Below the pieces are notes generated by a model. It made no database searches. It was not told where the DNA came from and was given only the letters and a program-made list of their open reading frames with translations. Both the position numbers and the translations under genes were made by a program. Below, in pieces: positions 19,049 through 27,130 of a DNA stretch of 48,932 nucleotides. How positions within the stretch are numbered: the stretch's first letter is position 1; the number at the start of each line of letters is the position of its first letter. The stretch comes from Acidobacteriaceae bacterium (GTDB lineage: Bacteria > Acidobacteriota > Terriglobia > Terriglobales > Acidobacteriaceae), in contig JARLFY010000024.1 of NCBI GenBank assembly GCA_031296325.1, positions 1 to 48,932 on the forward strand. Reading direction: 5' to 3'.

Positions 19049-19462
19049 ATGCGATACCCCATCCACATAAAACCCGACGGCAAGCACTTTCTGGTCACGT
19101 TTCCCGACATTCCCGAGGCCATCACGCAGGGCGAGAGCGTCGAAGAGGCCCGAGCGGCAGCGGTGAACGCGTTGGAGACCGCACTCGACTTCTACTTTGA
19201 ACAAGCGCGTCTGGTTCCCGAGCCGTCTCGCATCCGACGCGACGCAGAGTTTGTGGAGCTGTCGGCGAGCCTCTCGGCAAAGGTTCTGCTGCTGAACGAG
19301 ATGATCCGGCAACAGGTGCGTCCGGCAGAGCTTGCGCGACGACTACAGACAACGCCACAGGAGATCAACCGACTCACCAACCTTCACCACACCACGAAGA
19401 TCGACGGAATCGCCGGGGCCATGAAGGCTCTCGGCAAAACGCTTCAGATTCGCGTCATCTAG
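19049..19462 (+). CDS. hicB: HicB-family antitoxin
   Basis: HicB binds HicA and represses its own operon. The 137-residue product begins with the HicB fold (MRYPIHIKPDGKHFLVTFPD, then IPEAITQGESVEEARAAAVNAL), including the typical FPD-x-P-x-x-x-T-x-G-x-S-x-x-E-A pattern. It ends with a helix-turn-helix domain (RPAELARRLQTTPQEINRLTNLHHTTKID). ATG 19049 has AGGAG five bases upstream and follows the old hicA stop by eight bases, the normal spacing for a HicAB pair. The frame is open upstream into the damaged hicA, so automatic calls may start at 18851 or 18863. It splits gspE from the pilM-like gene. Confidence 0.88.
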   Translation: MRYPIHIKPDGKHFLVTFPDIPEAITQGESVEEARAAAVNALETALDFYFEQARLVPEPSRIRRDAEFVELSASLSAKVLLLNEMIRQQVRPAELARRLQTTPQEINRLTNLHHTTKIDGIAGAMKALGKTLQIRVI

Positions 19463-19562
19463 TCTGAGGCACAGCTCTGGGTTACAGTTCCAAACGAAAC
19501 ACCAAGGGCTGAAGGCCCGACCGATAACGCGAGTACAGAAAGAACGGTTAGTCTAGGACAGC

Positions 19563-20846
19563 ATGGAATTTATACCGAGAACGATGGGAACGCGGCCGCG
19601 ACTGGCCTGCGAGGTACGCGCCGAAGGAGTTGTGGCGGCGCGGGCCGAAGACGCCTTCGCCGTACTCTCTGCGGTGTCGCGAGTGTTGCTGGCCGACGAG
19701 GTTGTCGTGCCAAGGCTGACTGCAATCGAGGCCGATGGCACGGTTGACAGCTCCACCGACGCCGTATCCAGCGTCGTAGGCGGCAGCGCAAAGGGACGAG
19801 CCGTGGTGGTCGCCTCTGTGCGCAAGGCGCTCGAAGCCGTCTGCCTGCGTTCGCGCGATGTTACGCTGATCGTCCCCGACGCATCAGTTCGCGTCCTTCT
19901 GCTGGACTTCGACGAGCTTCCCGCCAAGCCCGCAGAGGCTCTGCCCGTCGTGCGCTTCCGCCTGAAGAAGCTGCTTCCCTTCGACGCCGACGATGCCGCC
20001 ATCAGCTATCAGGTGATGTCCACGGCGAAGAACCTCCTGCGCGTTCTGGCCGTCGCCATGCCGCGCGAGCTGCTGGCGGACTACGAGAGCGTCGTCCGCG
20101 AGGCGGGCTTCGAGCCGGGAGCAATTCTGCCCAGCACGGTCGCGGCTCTGGCCGGTCTGCCCGAGAGCGCCTCGCCGCAACTGGTCGTCAACGCTGGCCA
20201 TGAGGGAGTGACCACGGCAATCGTGAAGGGCGGAGTCCTGCTGCTGCATCGCACGGTGGATCTTGGCGCAGACCAGCGCGCCGACGCCAACGCCGCCGCA
20301 GCCGCAACCACCAAATCCGCAGAGCTTGCCGCAGTTGCCGAGCTTGCCGCAAACGCGCTTCGCCTCTCGCTGGTTGATCGCGAACGATCCGCCGAGGAGT
20401 GGGCGAAGCAGGAACCGCTCAGCCTCGCCGAGCAGAACAGCGCCGCAACCACCCGCGAAGCCGAGTTGATCGAGCAAGAGGTTGCAGCCGAGATCGCCGA
20501 AGAGGTTGTCGCCGCTGAGTTGGCATCTGAACTCTCGGTTGAGGAATCTGAACTCGCCGCCGAGCAGAGCCAAAGCGAGAACGCCGACGAGGTTGCTCAG
20601 GCCGTCAGCGTCGCCGCAGCCTACTTTGAAGACACGCTGGAGACCTCGCCAACATCCATCCACGTCGCCGGAACGCTGGGCGCTGCCGCTCTCACCGAGC
20701 TGCTTGCGCAGGCCAACGTCGGTCCGCTCGCGGTCAACGAAATTATCCGCTCGGAGATGCTGGGCGCCGGAGCCTCCACCGCAGGAACTCACGGAGCAGT
20801 TCCTCTCGGCTGGCTCGCCGGAGTAAGAGGAGCGCTGGCCAACTAA
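19563..20846 (+). CDS. PilM/GspL-like actin-fold assembly protein
   Basis: PilM-type proteins are cytoplasmic actin-like scaffolds that bind PilN and link the platform to the ATPase. Recognisable PilM/GspL features in this 427-residue protein are the region LIVPDASVRVLLLDFDELPA, a VRFRLKKLLPFDADDAAISYQV segment and the stretch FEPGAILPSTVAALAGL before VVNAGHEGVTTAIVKGG. The second half contains an unusual Ala/Glu-rich insert of about 75 residues (about 290-365) before a short return of the fold (SIHVAGTLGAAALTELL). It starts at ATG 19563 with AGGA nearby; ATG 19584 is an alternative. Its stop overlaps the next start by one base (TAATG), so the two are translationally coupled. Confidence 0.75.
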   Translation: MEFIPRTMGTRPRLACEVRAEGVVAARAEDAFAVLSAVSRVLLADEVVVPRLTAIEADGTVDSSTDAVSSVVGGSAKGRAVVVASVRKALEAVCLRSRDVTLIVPDASVRVLLLDFDELPAKPAEALPVVRFRLKKLLPFDADDAAISYQVMSTAKNLLRVLAVAMPRELLADYESVVREAGFEPGAILPSTVAALAGLPESASPQLVVNAGHEGVTTAIVKGGVLLLHRTVDLGADQRADANAAAAATTKSAELAAVAELAANALRLSLVDRERSAEEWAKQEPLSLAEQNSAATTREAELIEQEVAAEIAEEVVAAELASELSVEESELAAEQSQSENADEVAQAVSVAAAYFEDTLETSPTSIHVAGTLGAAALTELLAQANVGPLAVNEIIRSEMLGAGASTAGTHGAVPLGWLAGVRGALAN

Positions 20847-21523
20847 TGCGAATCTCAATCAATCTCGCTACCAAGCCCTTCGTCGAACTGCGTCCACTGT
20901 ATGCGCGGCTTCGCCTGACCATGGCTGCGCTGGCTTTGACGGCCATCGCTCTAGGCGTCGGTCTGCACTACCTCAACGCACAGGCCCGCAACGAATCGGC
21001 GCAGATGGACTCGCTCAAGGCGCAGACGCTCTCCGTGCAACTCGAACGGCAGACCAACGAGGCGCGCATGAGCGAGCCGCAGAATCGCGCCATCCTCGAA
21101 CGCGCCCACTTCCTCAACGATCTCTTTGCGCGCAAGAGCTTCAGTTGGACCTCAGTGATGATGGATCTCGAACGCGTACTTCCAGGCGGAGTGCAGGTCA
21201 CCAGCATCGAGCCGGCCATCACCGCAGAGGGCGACGTAAACATCCGCCTGCGCGTCACCGGAGACCGTGATCGCTCGGTCGATCTGGTGCGCAATCTGGA
21301 ACACAGCCAACGCTTCCTCTCGCCGCATCTGGCCAACGAGACCGCGCAGACGCAGGAGCGTGGCATGATCCAACAGGCCAGCCAAATCGGATCTCTCACA
21401 GGGGTGGAATTCGATATTATGAGCGGCTACAACCCCCTGCCCGCGTCGTCGACGTACAGCGAACCGGAGCAGACACCCAAGCCCGCTGGCATCAAGCCCG
21501 CTGGCAAAGGAGGTACACGATGA
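20846..21523 (+). CDS. pilN: PilN-like inner-membrane assembly protein
   Basis: PilN is a bitopic inner-membrane protein whose short N-terminal tail (INLATKPF in this family) docks into PilM and whose periplasmic part pairs with PilO. This 225-residue protein begins MRISINLATKPFVELRP and has one membrane span (LTMAALALTAIALGVGLHYL). It continues as a coiled-coil-prone stretch (ESAQMDSLKAQTLSVQLERQ) and a small periplasmic fold with FSWTSVMMDLERVLPGGVQVTSIEP, the PilN hallmark. The C-terminal 40 residues are Pro/Ser/Lys-rich and probably disordered. It overlaps the preceding gene by one base and the following gene by four (ATGA). Confidence 0.88.
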   Translation: MRISINLATKPFVELRPLYARLRLTMAALALTAIALGVGLHYLNAQARNESAQMDSLKAQTLSVQLERQTNEARMSEPQNRAILERAHFLNDLFARKSFSWTSVMMDLERVLPGGVQVTSIEPAITAEGDVNIRLRVTGDRDRSVDLVRNLEHSQRFLSPHLANETAQTQERGMIQQASQIGSLTGVEFDIMSGYNPLPASSTYSEPEQTPKPAGIKPAGKGGTR

Positions 21524-22212
21524 GCGCAGTGACCTCCCCGAATCCAAAGACCACACCAAGCAGCGCGATCCAGCAGGCGAAGGCTCTGCTGAACCCGCTG
21601 AATCTGCACTGGGCGGGAGTAGCTCTGCTCGCTCTGGTTAATCTTTATCTTGTTGCGCATATGATCTTCCTCTGGCGTTCGGCGAGCAACTACAACGCCG
21701 ACGCAATGGACCAGCAACGCATCACGCTGCACGCCGCCGAGATCGCCGCGCTGCCCCTGCGCGGGCTTGATGCCAAGCTGGCGCGTTCGACCAATGAGGC
21801 AGACGAGTTCTCGCATCAGCGTCTTCCCGCGTCGGACTCCGACGTTGCCGCCGAGATTGGCACACTGGTCAAGAAGCAGGGCGTTCGCCTGACGCGCGCC
21901 TCGTACCAGCCCGCGCCTGTGTTGGTCGGCTCGTCGGGAGAGTTGACCGAAGTGCGCATCGACACTACGCTCACCGGGGACTATCGTCCTCTGGTTCAAC
22001 TCATCAACTCGTTTGAGCGCGATAAGATGTTCTTCGTCATTCTGGGCGAGACGCTTACCGGCCAGCAGAGCGGCACGGTAAGCCTGCGTCTGCGTCTGAA
22101 GACCTACGAGCGAAGAAGCGTGATGCTAGCGACTCCCGCATCCGCTCGATTGCCCCTCGGCGAAGGCCAGTCTGCAACCTCCGGCAACGCCACCGCAGGA
22201 GGTGCGCGATGA
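21520..22212 (+). CDS. PilO-like inner-membrane assembly protein
   Basis: The 230-residue product is in PilO position and has the PilO/GspM plan. It has a short cytoplasmic N-tail, one membrane span (WAGVALLALVNLYLVAHMIF), a helical segment and a ferredoxin-like periplasmic domain (DSDVAAEIGTLVKKQGVRLT... and a YRPLVQLINSFERDKMFFVI segment typical of PilO). It would form a heterodimer with the PilN-like protein and bridge to the PilP-like one. The C-terminal 30 residues are low complexity. Sequence identity to named PilO proteins is not obvious by eye, so the call leans on topology and gene order. Four-base ATGA overlaps join it to both neighbours. Confidence 0.78.
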   Translation: MSAVTSPNPKTTPSSAIQQAKALLNPLNLHWAGVALLALVNLYLVAHMIFLWRSASNYNADAMDQQRITLHAAEIAALPLRGLDAKLARSTNEADEFSHQRLPASDSDVAAEIGTLVKKQGVRLTRASYQPAPVLVGSSGELTEVRIDTTLTGDYRPLVQLINSFERDKMFFVILGETLTGQQSGTVSLRLRLKTYERRSVMLATPASARLPLGEGQSATSGNATAGGAR

Positions 22213-22868
22213 AGATCGGCACAAATAATCGCAAGCAGACGATGATGGCCGCCGTGCTGGGAGTTCTGGCGCTCGGAGCATTTACATACATCTACGAAGA
22301 GGTCTTTGCGGGCAGCACTCCCGCACCCGCCACTGCCGCCCCCACGCTACCGGCCACATCCAGCAGCAAGCCCTCGGCGGACATTCCTGTATCCACGTCC
22401 GGCAACAAGCCCGCTACAGGAACTGCGGCTAAATCCGTAGGAACCACCTCCGCCGCGCTCGATCCGACGCTGCACATGGAGGCGATGCTGGTGACCGAGT
22501 CGGTCGTCTACTCCGGCAGCGGACGCAACATCTTCTCGGCCAATTCCGAGCCTCCGGTTGTGATTCAGAAGCCCATCGCTACGGCGCGAGTGGTTGCACC
22601 GCCGCCGCCAGTTCCCTGCCCGCCGAACTGTCCTCCACCGCCGCCACCGCCGCCACCACCCCCCATCGACCTGAAGCTCTTCGGCGTGGAGACCTCGGCC
22701 AACGGAACTCGGCAAGCCTTCCTGCTGCACGGCGACAACGTCTTTCTGGCCTCCGCCGGAGACATCGTCATGCGCAGTTATCGCGTGGTCTCCATTGAAC
22801 CGAAGTCCGTCCGAATAGAAGATATGCAGAACAAGAACACACAGACGCTTCCATTGCTGACAAACTGA
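22209..22868 (+). CDS. PilP/GspC-like periplasmic linker with polyproline tract
   Basis: This 219-residue protein has an N-terminal membrane anchor (MMAAVLGVLALGAFTYIYEEV) and a long Ala/Thr/Pro-rich linker. A CPPNC pair directly precedes 11 consecutive prolines (about residues 140-150). The C-terminal domain, about 70 residues, begins LKLFGVE and contains QAFLLHGDNVFLASAGDIVM and YRVVSIEPKSVRIED. That domain looks like the homology-region fold shared by GspC and PilP, which contacts the secretin. Unlike true PilP it shows no clear lipobox. The rigid proline segment could act as a spacer across the periplasm. It is coupled to its neighbours by a four-base overlap upstream and a one-base overlap downstream. 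Confidence 0.72.
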   Translation: MKIGTNNRKQTMMAAVLGVLALGAFTYIYEEVFAGSTPAPATAAPTLPATSSSKPSADIPVSTSGNKPATGTAAKSVGTTSAALDPTLHMEAMLVTESVVYSGSGRNIFSANSEPPVVIQKPIATARVVAPPPPVPCPPNCPPPPPPPPPPPIDLKLFGVETSANGTRQAFLLHGDNVFLASAGDIVMRSYRVVSIEPKSVRIEDMQNKNTQTLPLLTN

Positions 22869-23650
22869 TGACCAGAGATAAGATAGCTTTCAGAGACGAG
22901 GCAACTGCAAGACCGGCCACGGAGCAGGGCTTCATGCTTCTGGGTCTGATCGTGGCCATTGCCATCATTCTGATCGCGCTCAGCGTAGCTGCATCGAAGG
23001 CATCCTTCAACCTGCGTCGCGAGCGCGAGGCGGAGTCGGTGCGCCGAGCCAACCAATACGTTCTGGCGATCCGCCGATACTACGCAAAGTTCAAACACTA
23101 CCCATCCTCCATCGAGCAGTTGGAGGGAACCAACAACGTCCGCTATCTGCGTCAGCAATACGTCGACCCGCTCACCGGCAAGGCCGATTATCGGCTGATT
23201 CCGTTGGGGCAGAACAAGACCACCGTGATGGGTTTCTTCGGCGAACCTCTGGGCGGAGTCGCAAGTACCGGTCTGGGGTCAGCCGCAGGAATGCAGGCAT
23301 CCAATAGTTCCAACTCAAACAGCGCGACCAGCACATCGGGCTCGTCCACCTCGTCGAACAGCACCAGCAGTCAGATGGGATCGGGACTGTCCGGTACGAC
23401 CGGCCCCATCATGGGCGTTGGCAGCAACGCTACGGGCGACTCCATCATCGCGGTAAACGGGCAGACGACCTACGAGACCTGGGAGTTTCTCTACGACCCG
23501 CGTCTGGAACAATTGAAGCTGGCAGCGACGATGAACAGCAACACAGGTTCGACGAACGCCAACGCTCTCGGGAACAGCACTGGCTCTTCCTCCACCTCGA
23601 CATCCACCTCGACATCCAGCACGAGCGGCCAAACCTCTTCAAATCCCTAG
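22868..23650 (+). CDS. type II secretion pseudopilin-like protein (GspG-like, no Glu5)
   Basis: Pseudopilins are processed by prepilin peptidase and polymerise into the periplasmic piston. The 260-residue protein has a 21-residue hydrophilic leader followed by G-FMLLGLIVAIAIILIALSVA, a class III signal helix. It then has REREAESVRRANQYVLAIRRYYAKFKHYPSSIEQL, the standard GspG-type helix and loop, and a YETWEFLYDPRLEQL strand. The position that is normally Glu5 of the mature protein is Gly here, as in some minor pseudopilins. Two Ser/Thr/Asn-rich stretches (about 145-180 and the last 45 residues) are low complexity and probably disordered. It is the last gene of the coupled string, and no secretin gene follows. 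Confidence 0.8.
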   Translation: MTRDKIAFRDEATARPATEQGFMLLGLIVAIAIILIALSVAASKASFNLRREREAESVRRANQYVLAIRRYYAKFKHYPSSIEQLEGTNNVRYLRQQYVDPLTGKADYRLIPLGQNKTTVMGFFGEPLGGVASTGLGSAAGMQASNSSNSNSATSTSGSSTSSNSTSSQMGSGLSGTTGPIMGVGSNATGDSIIAVNGQTTYETWEFLYDPRLEQLKLAATMNSNTGSTNANALGNSTGSSSTSTSTSTSSTSGQTSSNP

Positions 23651-23720
23651 CGCTCACGCCAGCCAGTCTTACCCCTTCCGTCGTATGCTTGTTGTACTTA
23701 CTCTCATGGAGATTCTGCCG

Positions 23721-25508
23721 ATGCGCCGTAGCGCCGTTTCATTGATAATTTTTGCCGCAAGCCTGATGCTCTCGAACGCTTCTTCTACAGCGCAAACGCC
23801 TGCGAATTCAAAGCCCTCCGTGGCAGAACCAGCCTGGGTCGCACGCAGCAACCAGTACACACAATTGCTGCTGGACGTACAGATGAAGCACTCACCGGAG
23901 AGCGCTTCGATGCAGGGACAGGCGCAGTACGACTCCGCGATTACCGACGCAACCCGCGCCGACGAGATCGCTCAGCGCAAGGAGTTGGAGGCCGTCCTCG
24001 CCAATCTGAAGAAGGCCGAGGCGAAGGAAAAAGATCCGAGCGTGCGTCAGGACCTACAGATTTTACAGAAGACCTTCGATCTGCGATTTCGTCAGGACGA
24101 TTATCAACTCTCCCACAAGGTTCAGTTCGTTGACGCCAGTCAGGCAGTGTTTATCGGTCTGCGCACCCTGCTCGACGATCAGGTGGATGCCGCGCGGCGA
24201 CCGTCAGCCATGCTTCGCCTGCGCAAGTACGCTGGCCTCGAGCCGGGCTACAAGCCGTTCACTGAAATGCTGAAGCAGCGCATGTTGGAGCAGATGGCCA
24301 AGCCGGGCGTAACCTATCCCACCGCCACCCAGATGGAAGCCGCCATGGCGCGAGACAAGAGCTACATCGGTGGGATGCAAAAGATCTTCGTCCAATACAA
24401 GCAGACTGGCTGGGAGGAACCCTTCGCCAAGTTACAGCAGCAGTTGGCGGATTACGACACATGGGTTCGCAAGGACGTCATGCCCAAGGCGAACTCCAAC
24501 TTCCACTTGACTTCTGAAGAGTATGAGATGCACCTCGCAAGCTACGGCGTTGATCTTCCTTCAGCGCAACTTGCGAGTCAGGCTCGCGCAGAGTTCACCC
24601 AGATCCAGGCCGAGATGGCCCCACTCGCCGCCGAGGTAGCCAAGCAGCACGGATGGAAATCGACCGACTATCGCGACGTACTCCGCGAGTTGAAGAAAAC
24701 GCAGATCAGCGGCGATGCTACTCTGCCCTTCTATCAACAGCGACTGAAGACGATTGAAGACACGATCGTTGCAAAGAATCTGGCGACCCTGCCCGACCGT
24801 CCAACAACCATCCGCATGGCGACTGTAGCCGAGACGGCGCAACAGCCTGCCGCGCACACCATTCCCCCACCGTTTCTGCATAACACGGGACAGAGAGGCG
24901 ATTTCGTGCTGCCTCTCAATCCCCCCGCAGAGGGCGCGGCGGAGCAGCACAACGACTTCACCTACGACGCAGCGTCCTGGCCTTTGATTGCGCGAGAGGC
25001 GCGCCCCGGTCACGATCTCCAGTACGATGCGATTCTGGCGCACGGAGTCAGCAACGCGCGCGACCTCTACGCCGTCAACTCCACCAACCTTGAGGGCTGG
25101 GGACTCTACTCCGAGTGGATGATGCAGCCCTATGAACCCGCCGAAGGCCAACTGGCCACGCTGCAACAGCGACTACTGCTCACGGCGCTAGCCTTCCTCG
25201 ATCCCGAGTTGCAGTCGGGCAAGATGGCTCCCGGCGAAGCGACCAAGGTTCTGGAGATCGAAGTCGTCCTCAGCCCAACTCTCGCCAAGCAACTGGTCGA
25301 GCGCGACGCCTTCCGTTCTCCCGGGCAAGCGATCAGCGAATACTACAGCTATAGCACGCTGCTGAAACTACGCACCGAGACGGAGACCGCACTGGGGCCG
25401 AAGTTCAACAGCAAAAAGTTCAACGACTTCCTGCTGGCACAAGGCCTGCTTCCACCCGACCTCCTGCGCAAGGCCGTCATGGAGAACTTCATCCCCGCAC
25501 AGAAGTAG
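23721..25508 (+). CDS. secreted DUF885 family protein
   Basis: DUF885 proteins are metallopeptidase-like, but most lack an assigned substrate. From ATG 23721 the 595-residue product has a good signal peptide (MRRSAVSLIIFAASLMLSNA, cleavage likely near AQT), with GGAG nine bases upstream. In-frame starts at 23685 and 23706 would bury the signal peptide. Family landmarks are visible: a helical N-half, then the REARPGHDLQ segment at the place of the usual HExxPGHH metal motif, NLEGWGLYSEWM, and RSPGQAISEYYSY. In the metal motif the first His is Arg and the last is Asp, so metal binding may be altered. It stands alone between the secretion cluster and a repeat, and export suggests a periplasmic or extracellular role. 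Confidence 0.82.
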   Translation: MRRSAVSLIIFAASLMLSNASSTAQTPANSKPSVAEPAWVARSNQYTQLLLDVQMKHSPESASMQGQAQYDSAITDATRADEIAQRKELEAVLANLKKAEAKEKDPSVRQDLQILQKTFDLRFRQDDYQLSHKVQFVDASQAVFIGLRTLLDDQVDAARRPSAMLRLRKYAGLEPGYKPFTEMLKQRMLEQMAKPGVTYPTATQMEAAMARDKSYIGGMQKIFVQYKQTGWEEPFAKLQQQLADYDTWVRKDVMPKANSNFHLTSEEYEMHLASYGVDLPSAQLASQARAEFTQIQAEMAPLAAEVAKQHGWKSTDYRDVLRELKKTQISGDATLPFYQQRLKTIEDTIVAKNLATLPDRPTTIRMATVAETAQQPAAHTIPPPFLHNTGQRGDFVLPLNPPAEGAAEQHNDFTYDAASWPLIAREARPGHDLQYDAILAHGVSNARDLYAVNSTNLEGWGLYSEWMMQPYEPAEGQLATLQQRLLLTALAFLDPELQSGKMAPGEATKVLEIEVVLSPTLAKQLVERDAFRSPGQAISEYYSYSTLLKLRTETETALGPKFNSKKFNDFLLAQGLLPPDLLRKAVMENFIPAQK

Positions 25509-25511
25509 GAT

Positions 25512-25651
25512 CTGAGCCTTTTCGGAATTGCTGTAGACCAATCTGCTTGTCGTTCCGTAGCAACTTTTTGTTTGTCATTCCGTAGCGAAGCGAAGGAATC
25601 TGCTTCTTGCTAGCCTTACTACGGTTTATGACATTACCGAAAAGGCTCTAA
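25512..25651. repeat. MITE-like palindromic repeat, copy 3 (behind the DUF885 gene)
   Basis: The left end TGAGCCTTTTCGGAATTGCT matches the reverse complement of the right end (TAGAGCCTTTTCGGTAATGT). This is the clearest terminal inverted repeat of the family, about 16 bp. The core holds one partial and one full CATTCCGTAGCGAAG...GGAATCTGC unit. It lies between convergent genes. Confidence 0.75.
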
Positions 25652-25664
25652 TCTCCGCCGACTG

Positions 25665-27110
25665 CTATTGCCGTTCCAGAACGACCGCAAAGAATCCGTC
25701 GCAGCCATGCACTCCGGAGAGCGTCCGCAGCGCTCCGTCCCTTACTGCGGACTGGATCAACCCAGCGGCGATCTCCTGTTTCAGAACGCCAGCTTCAGCG
25801 AGCCGCGCAATCAACGGCTCTATCGGGATCCGTCGCAGACCGACCTCGTTTGCGACCGCCTCCACCACGCGCTCGTTCTCTTCCGGCTCCAGCGAGCAGG
25901 TCGAGTAAACCAGTCGTCCGCCGGGAGCCAGTCGCCGCAACGCTCCGCGCAGGATCGCGCTCTGCCGTTCCGCCTGCCGCGCCAGCTCCTCCACGCGCAG
26001 ACGATGGCGAATCTCCGGATTGCGAGCCAGCGTCCCCGTGCCGCTGCAAGGGACATCGCAGAGGATCAGATCGAAGCTTTCTGCGACGGGAAGCTCCGGT
26101 CGCGTCTTCAGCACAGCATCCGTGGACGAAGCGTCCGCCACGGCGCACTGGATTCGCTCGACATACGCGAAGCGACGCAGCCGCAGAGCCATCAGAGCCA
26201 TTCGCCTCGCGCTCGCGTCGGTGGCAAGAATCTCTGCGCCAAACGCATTTCCTGATTCCACTTCAAGAGTTGGATTCAGTCGCAGCGCCAGCATCAGCGT
26301 CTTGCCGCCCGGCGCGGCGCAGCAATCCCACACGCGCGCAGCGCGACCGGCGACCACTGGCAAAGCGACTGCAGCAAGCTCCGCCACCAGACGCGATCCA
26401 TCGTCCATCTGCGGCGCGGCATCCCTGCTCAAAGGCTCAATTGGAGCAGTAGTCGGCGGCTCCGCCGTATCGTGTGCAACGAAGAGTCCGCCCGATACCG
26501 GCTCCCGCTGTCCGTACTCGCAGATGGCCAACGCGGCCTCGCGGCCATACGCGGCGACCCAGCGCTCGACCAGCCACAGCGGATGGCCCAGACGCTCGGC
26601 GAAGGCAGCCGTCGACTCGAAGATGCGTTGTCCGGGCTTCTGCGCCGCAGCCAGCTTGCGCAGAATGGCGTTCACCATTCCCGCGGCATGAGGCTGCCCT
26701 GCGGCGCGACACAGTTCGACGCTCTCATTCAGCGCGGCATGAGCCGGTATCCGATCCATGTGCAACAGTTGAAACGCGCCGATGCGCAGAGCCAAAGCCA
26801 CCGGCTCGGCCAGCCGTTGATCGGGCCGCGCCAGCAGTTTGCCGATGCGCGCATCCAGCGCAATCTGCCAGCGCAGAACGCCCATCACCAGAGCCATCGT
26901 CAGGTTGCGATCCTCCAGCGAGAGCGCGTCGATCCGCTCCGAGTGCAGCAGTTCGTCGCTGTGCCCCTTGCCCTCGCCCACCAGCTTCAGAATCTCGAAG
27001 GCCGCAACCCGCGCGGGAGAAATTTTAGCAATCGACTCAGCTGCCGAGGCCGTCGGCCCCGCCGAAGCAGGCCGCGCCCGCACTCCACCACGCTTCACGC
27101 CCGAACGCAC
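25665..27110 (-). CDS. rsmB: 16S rRNA (cytosine-967-C5)-methyltransferase
   Basis: RsmB methylates C967 of 16S rRNA using S-adenosylmethionine. The product of about 481 residues has an N-terminal NusB-like domain (ARVAAFEILKLVGEG...HAALNESVELCRAAGQPHAAGMVNAIL). The Rossmann methyltransferase core follows, with the SAM loop DCCAAPGGKT, the CDVPCSGTGTLARNPEIR motif and the STCSLEPEENE motif; the last two carry the two conserved cysteines of m5C methyltransferases. I place the start at GTG 27110, 20 bases after fmt ends. The frame is open to 27371, but that part lies antisense to nothing new and overlaps fmt, so it is not credible. GTG 27098 is another option. It is last in the aroC-def-fmt-rsmB run. 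Confidence 0.9.
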   Translation of the reverse strand: MRSGVKRGGVRARPASAGPTASAAESIAKISPARVAAFEILKLVGEGKGHSDELLHSERIDALSLEDRNLTMALVMGVLRWQIALDARIGKLLARPDQRLAEPVALALRIGAFQLLHMDRIPAHAALNESVELCRAAGQPHAAGMVNAILRKLAAAQKPGQRIFESTAAFAERLGHPLWLVERWVAAYGREAALAICEYGQREPVSGGLFVAHDTAEPPTTAPIEPLSRDAAPQMDDGSRLVAELAAVALPVVAGRAARVWDCCAAPGGKTLMLALRLNPTLEVESGNAFGAEILATDASARRMALMALRLRRFAYVERIQCAVADASSTDAVLKTRPELPVAESFDLILCDVPCSGTGTLARNPEIRHRLRVEELARQAERQSAILRGALRRLAPGGRLVYSTCSLEPEENERVVEAVANEVGLRRIPIEPLIARLAEAGVLKQEIAAGLIQSAVRDGALRTLSGVHGCDGFFAVVLERQ

Positions 27111-27130
27111 ATCGCCCCGCCTTGCATCGC

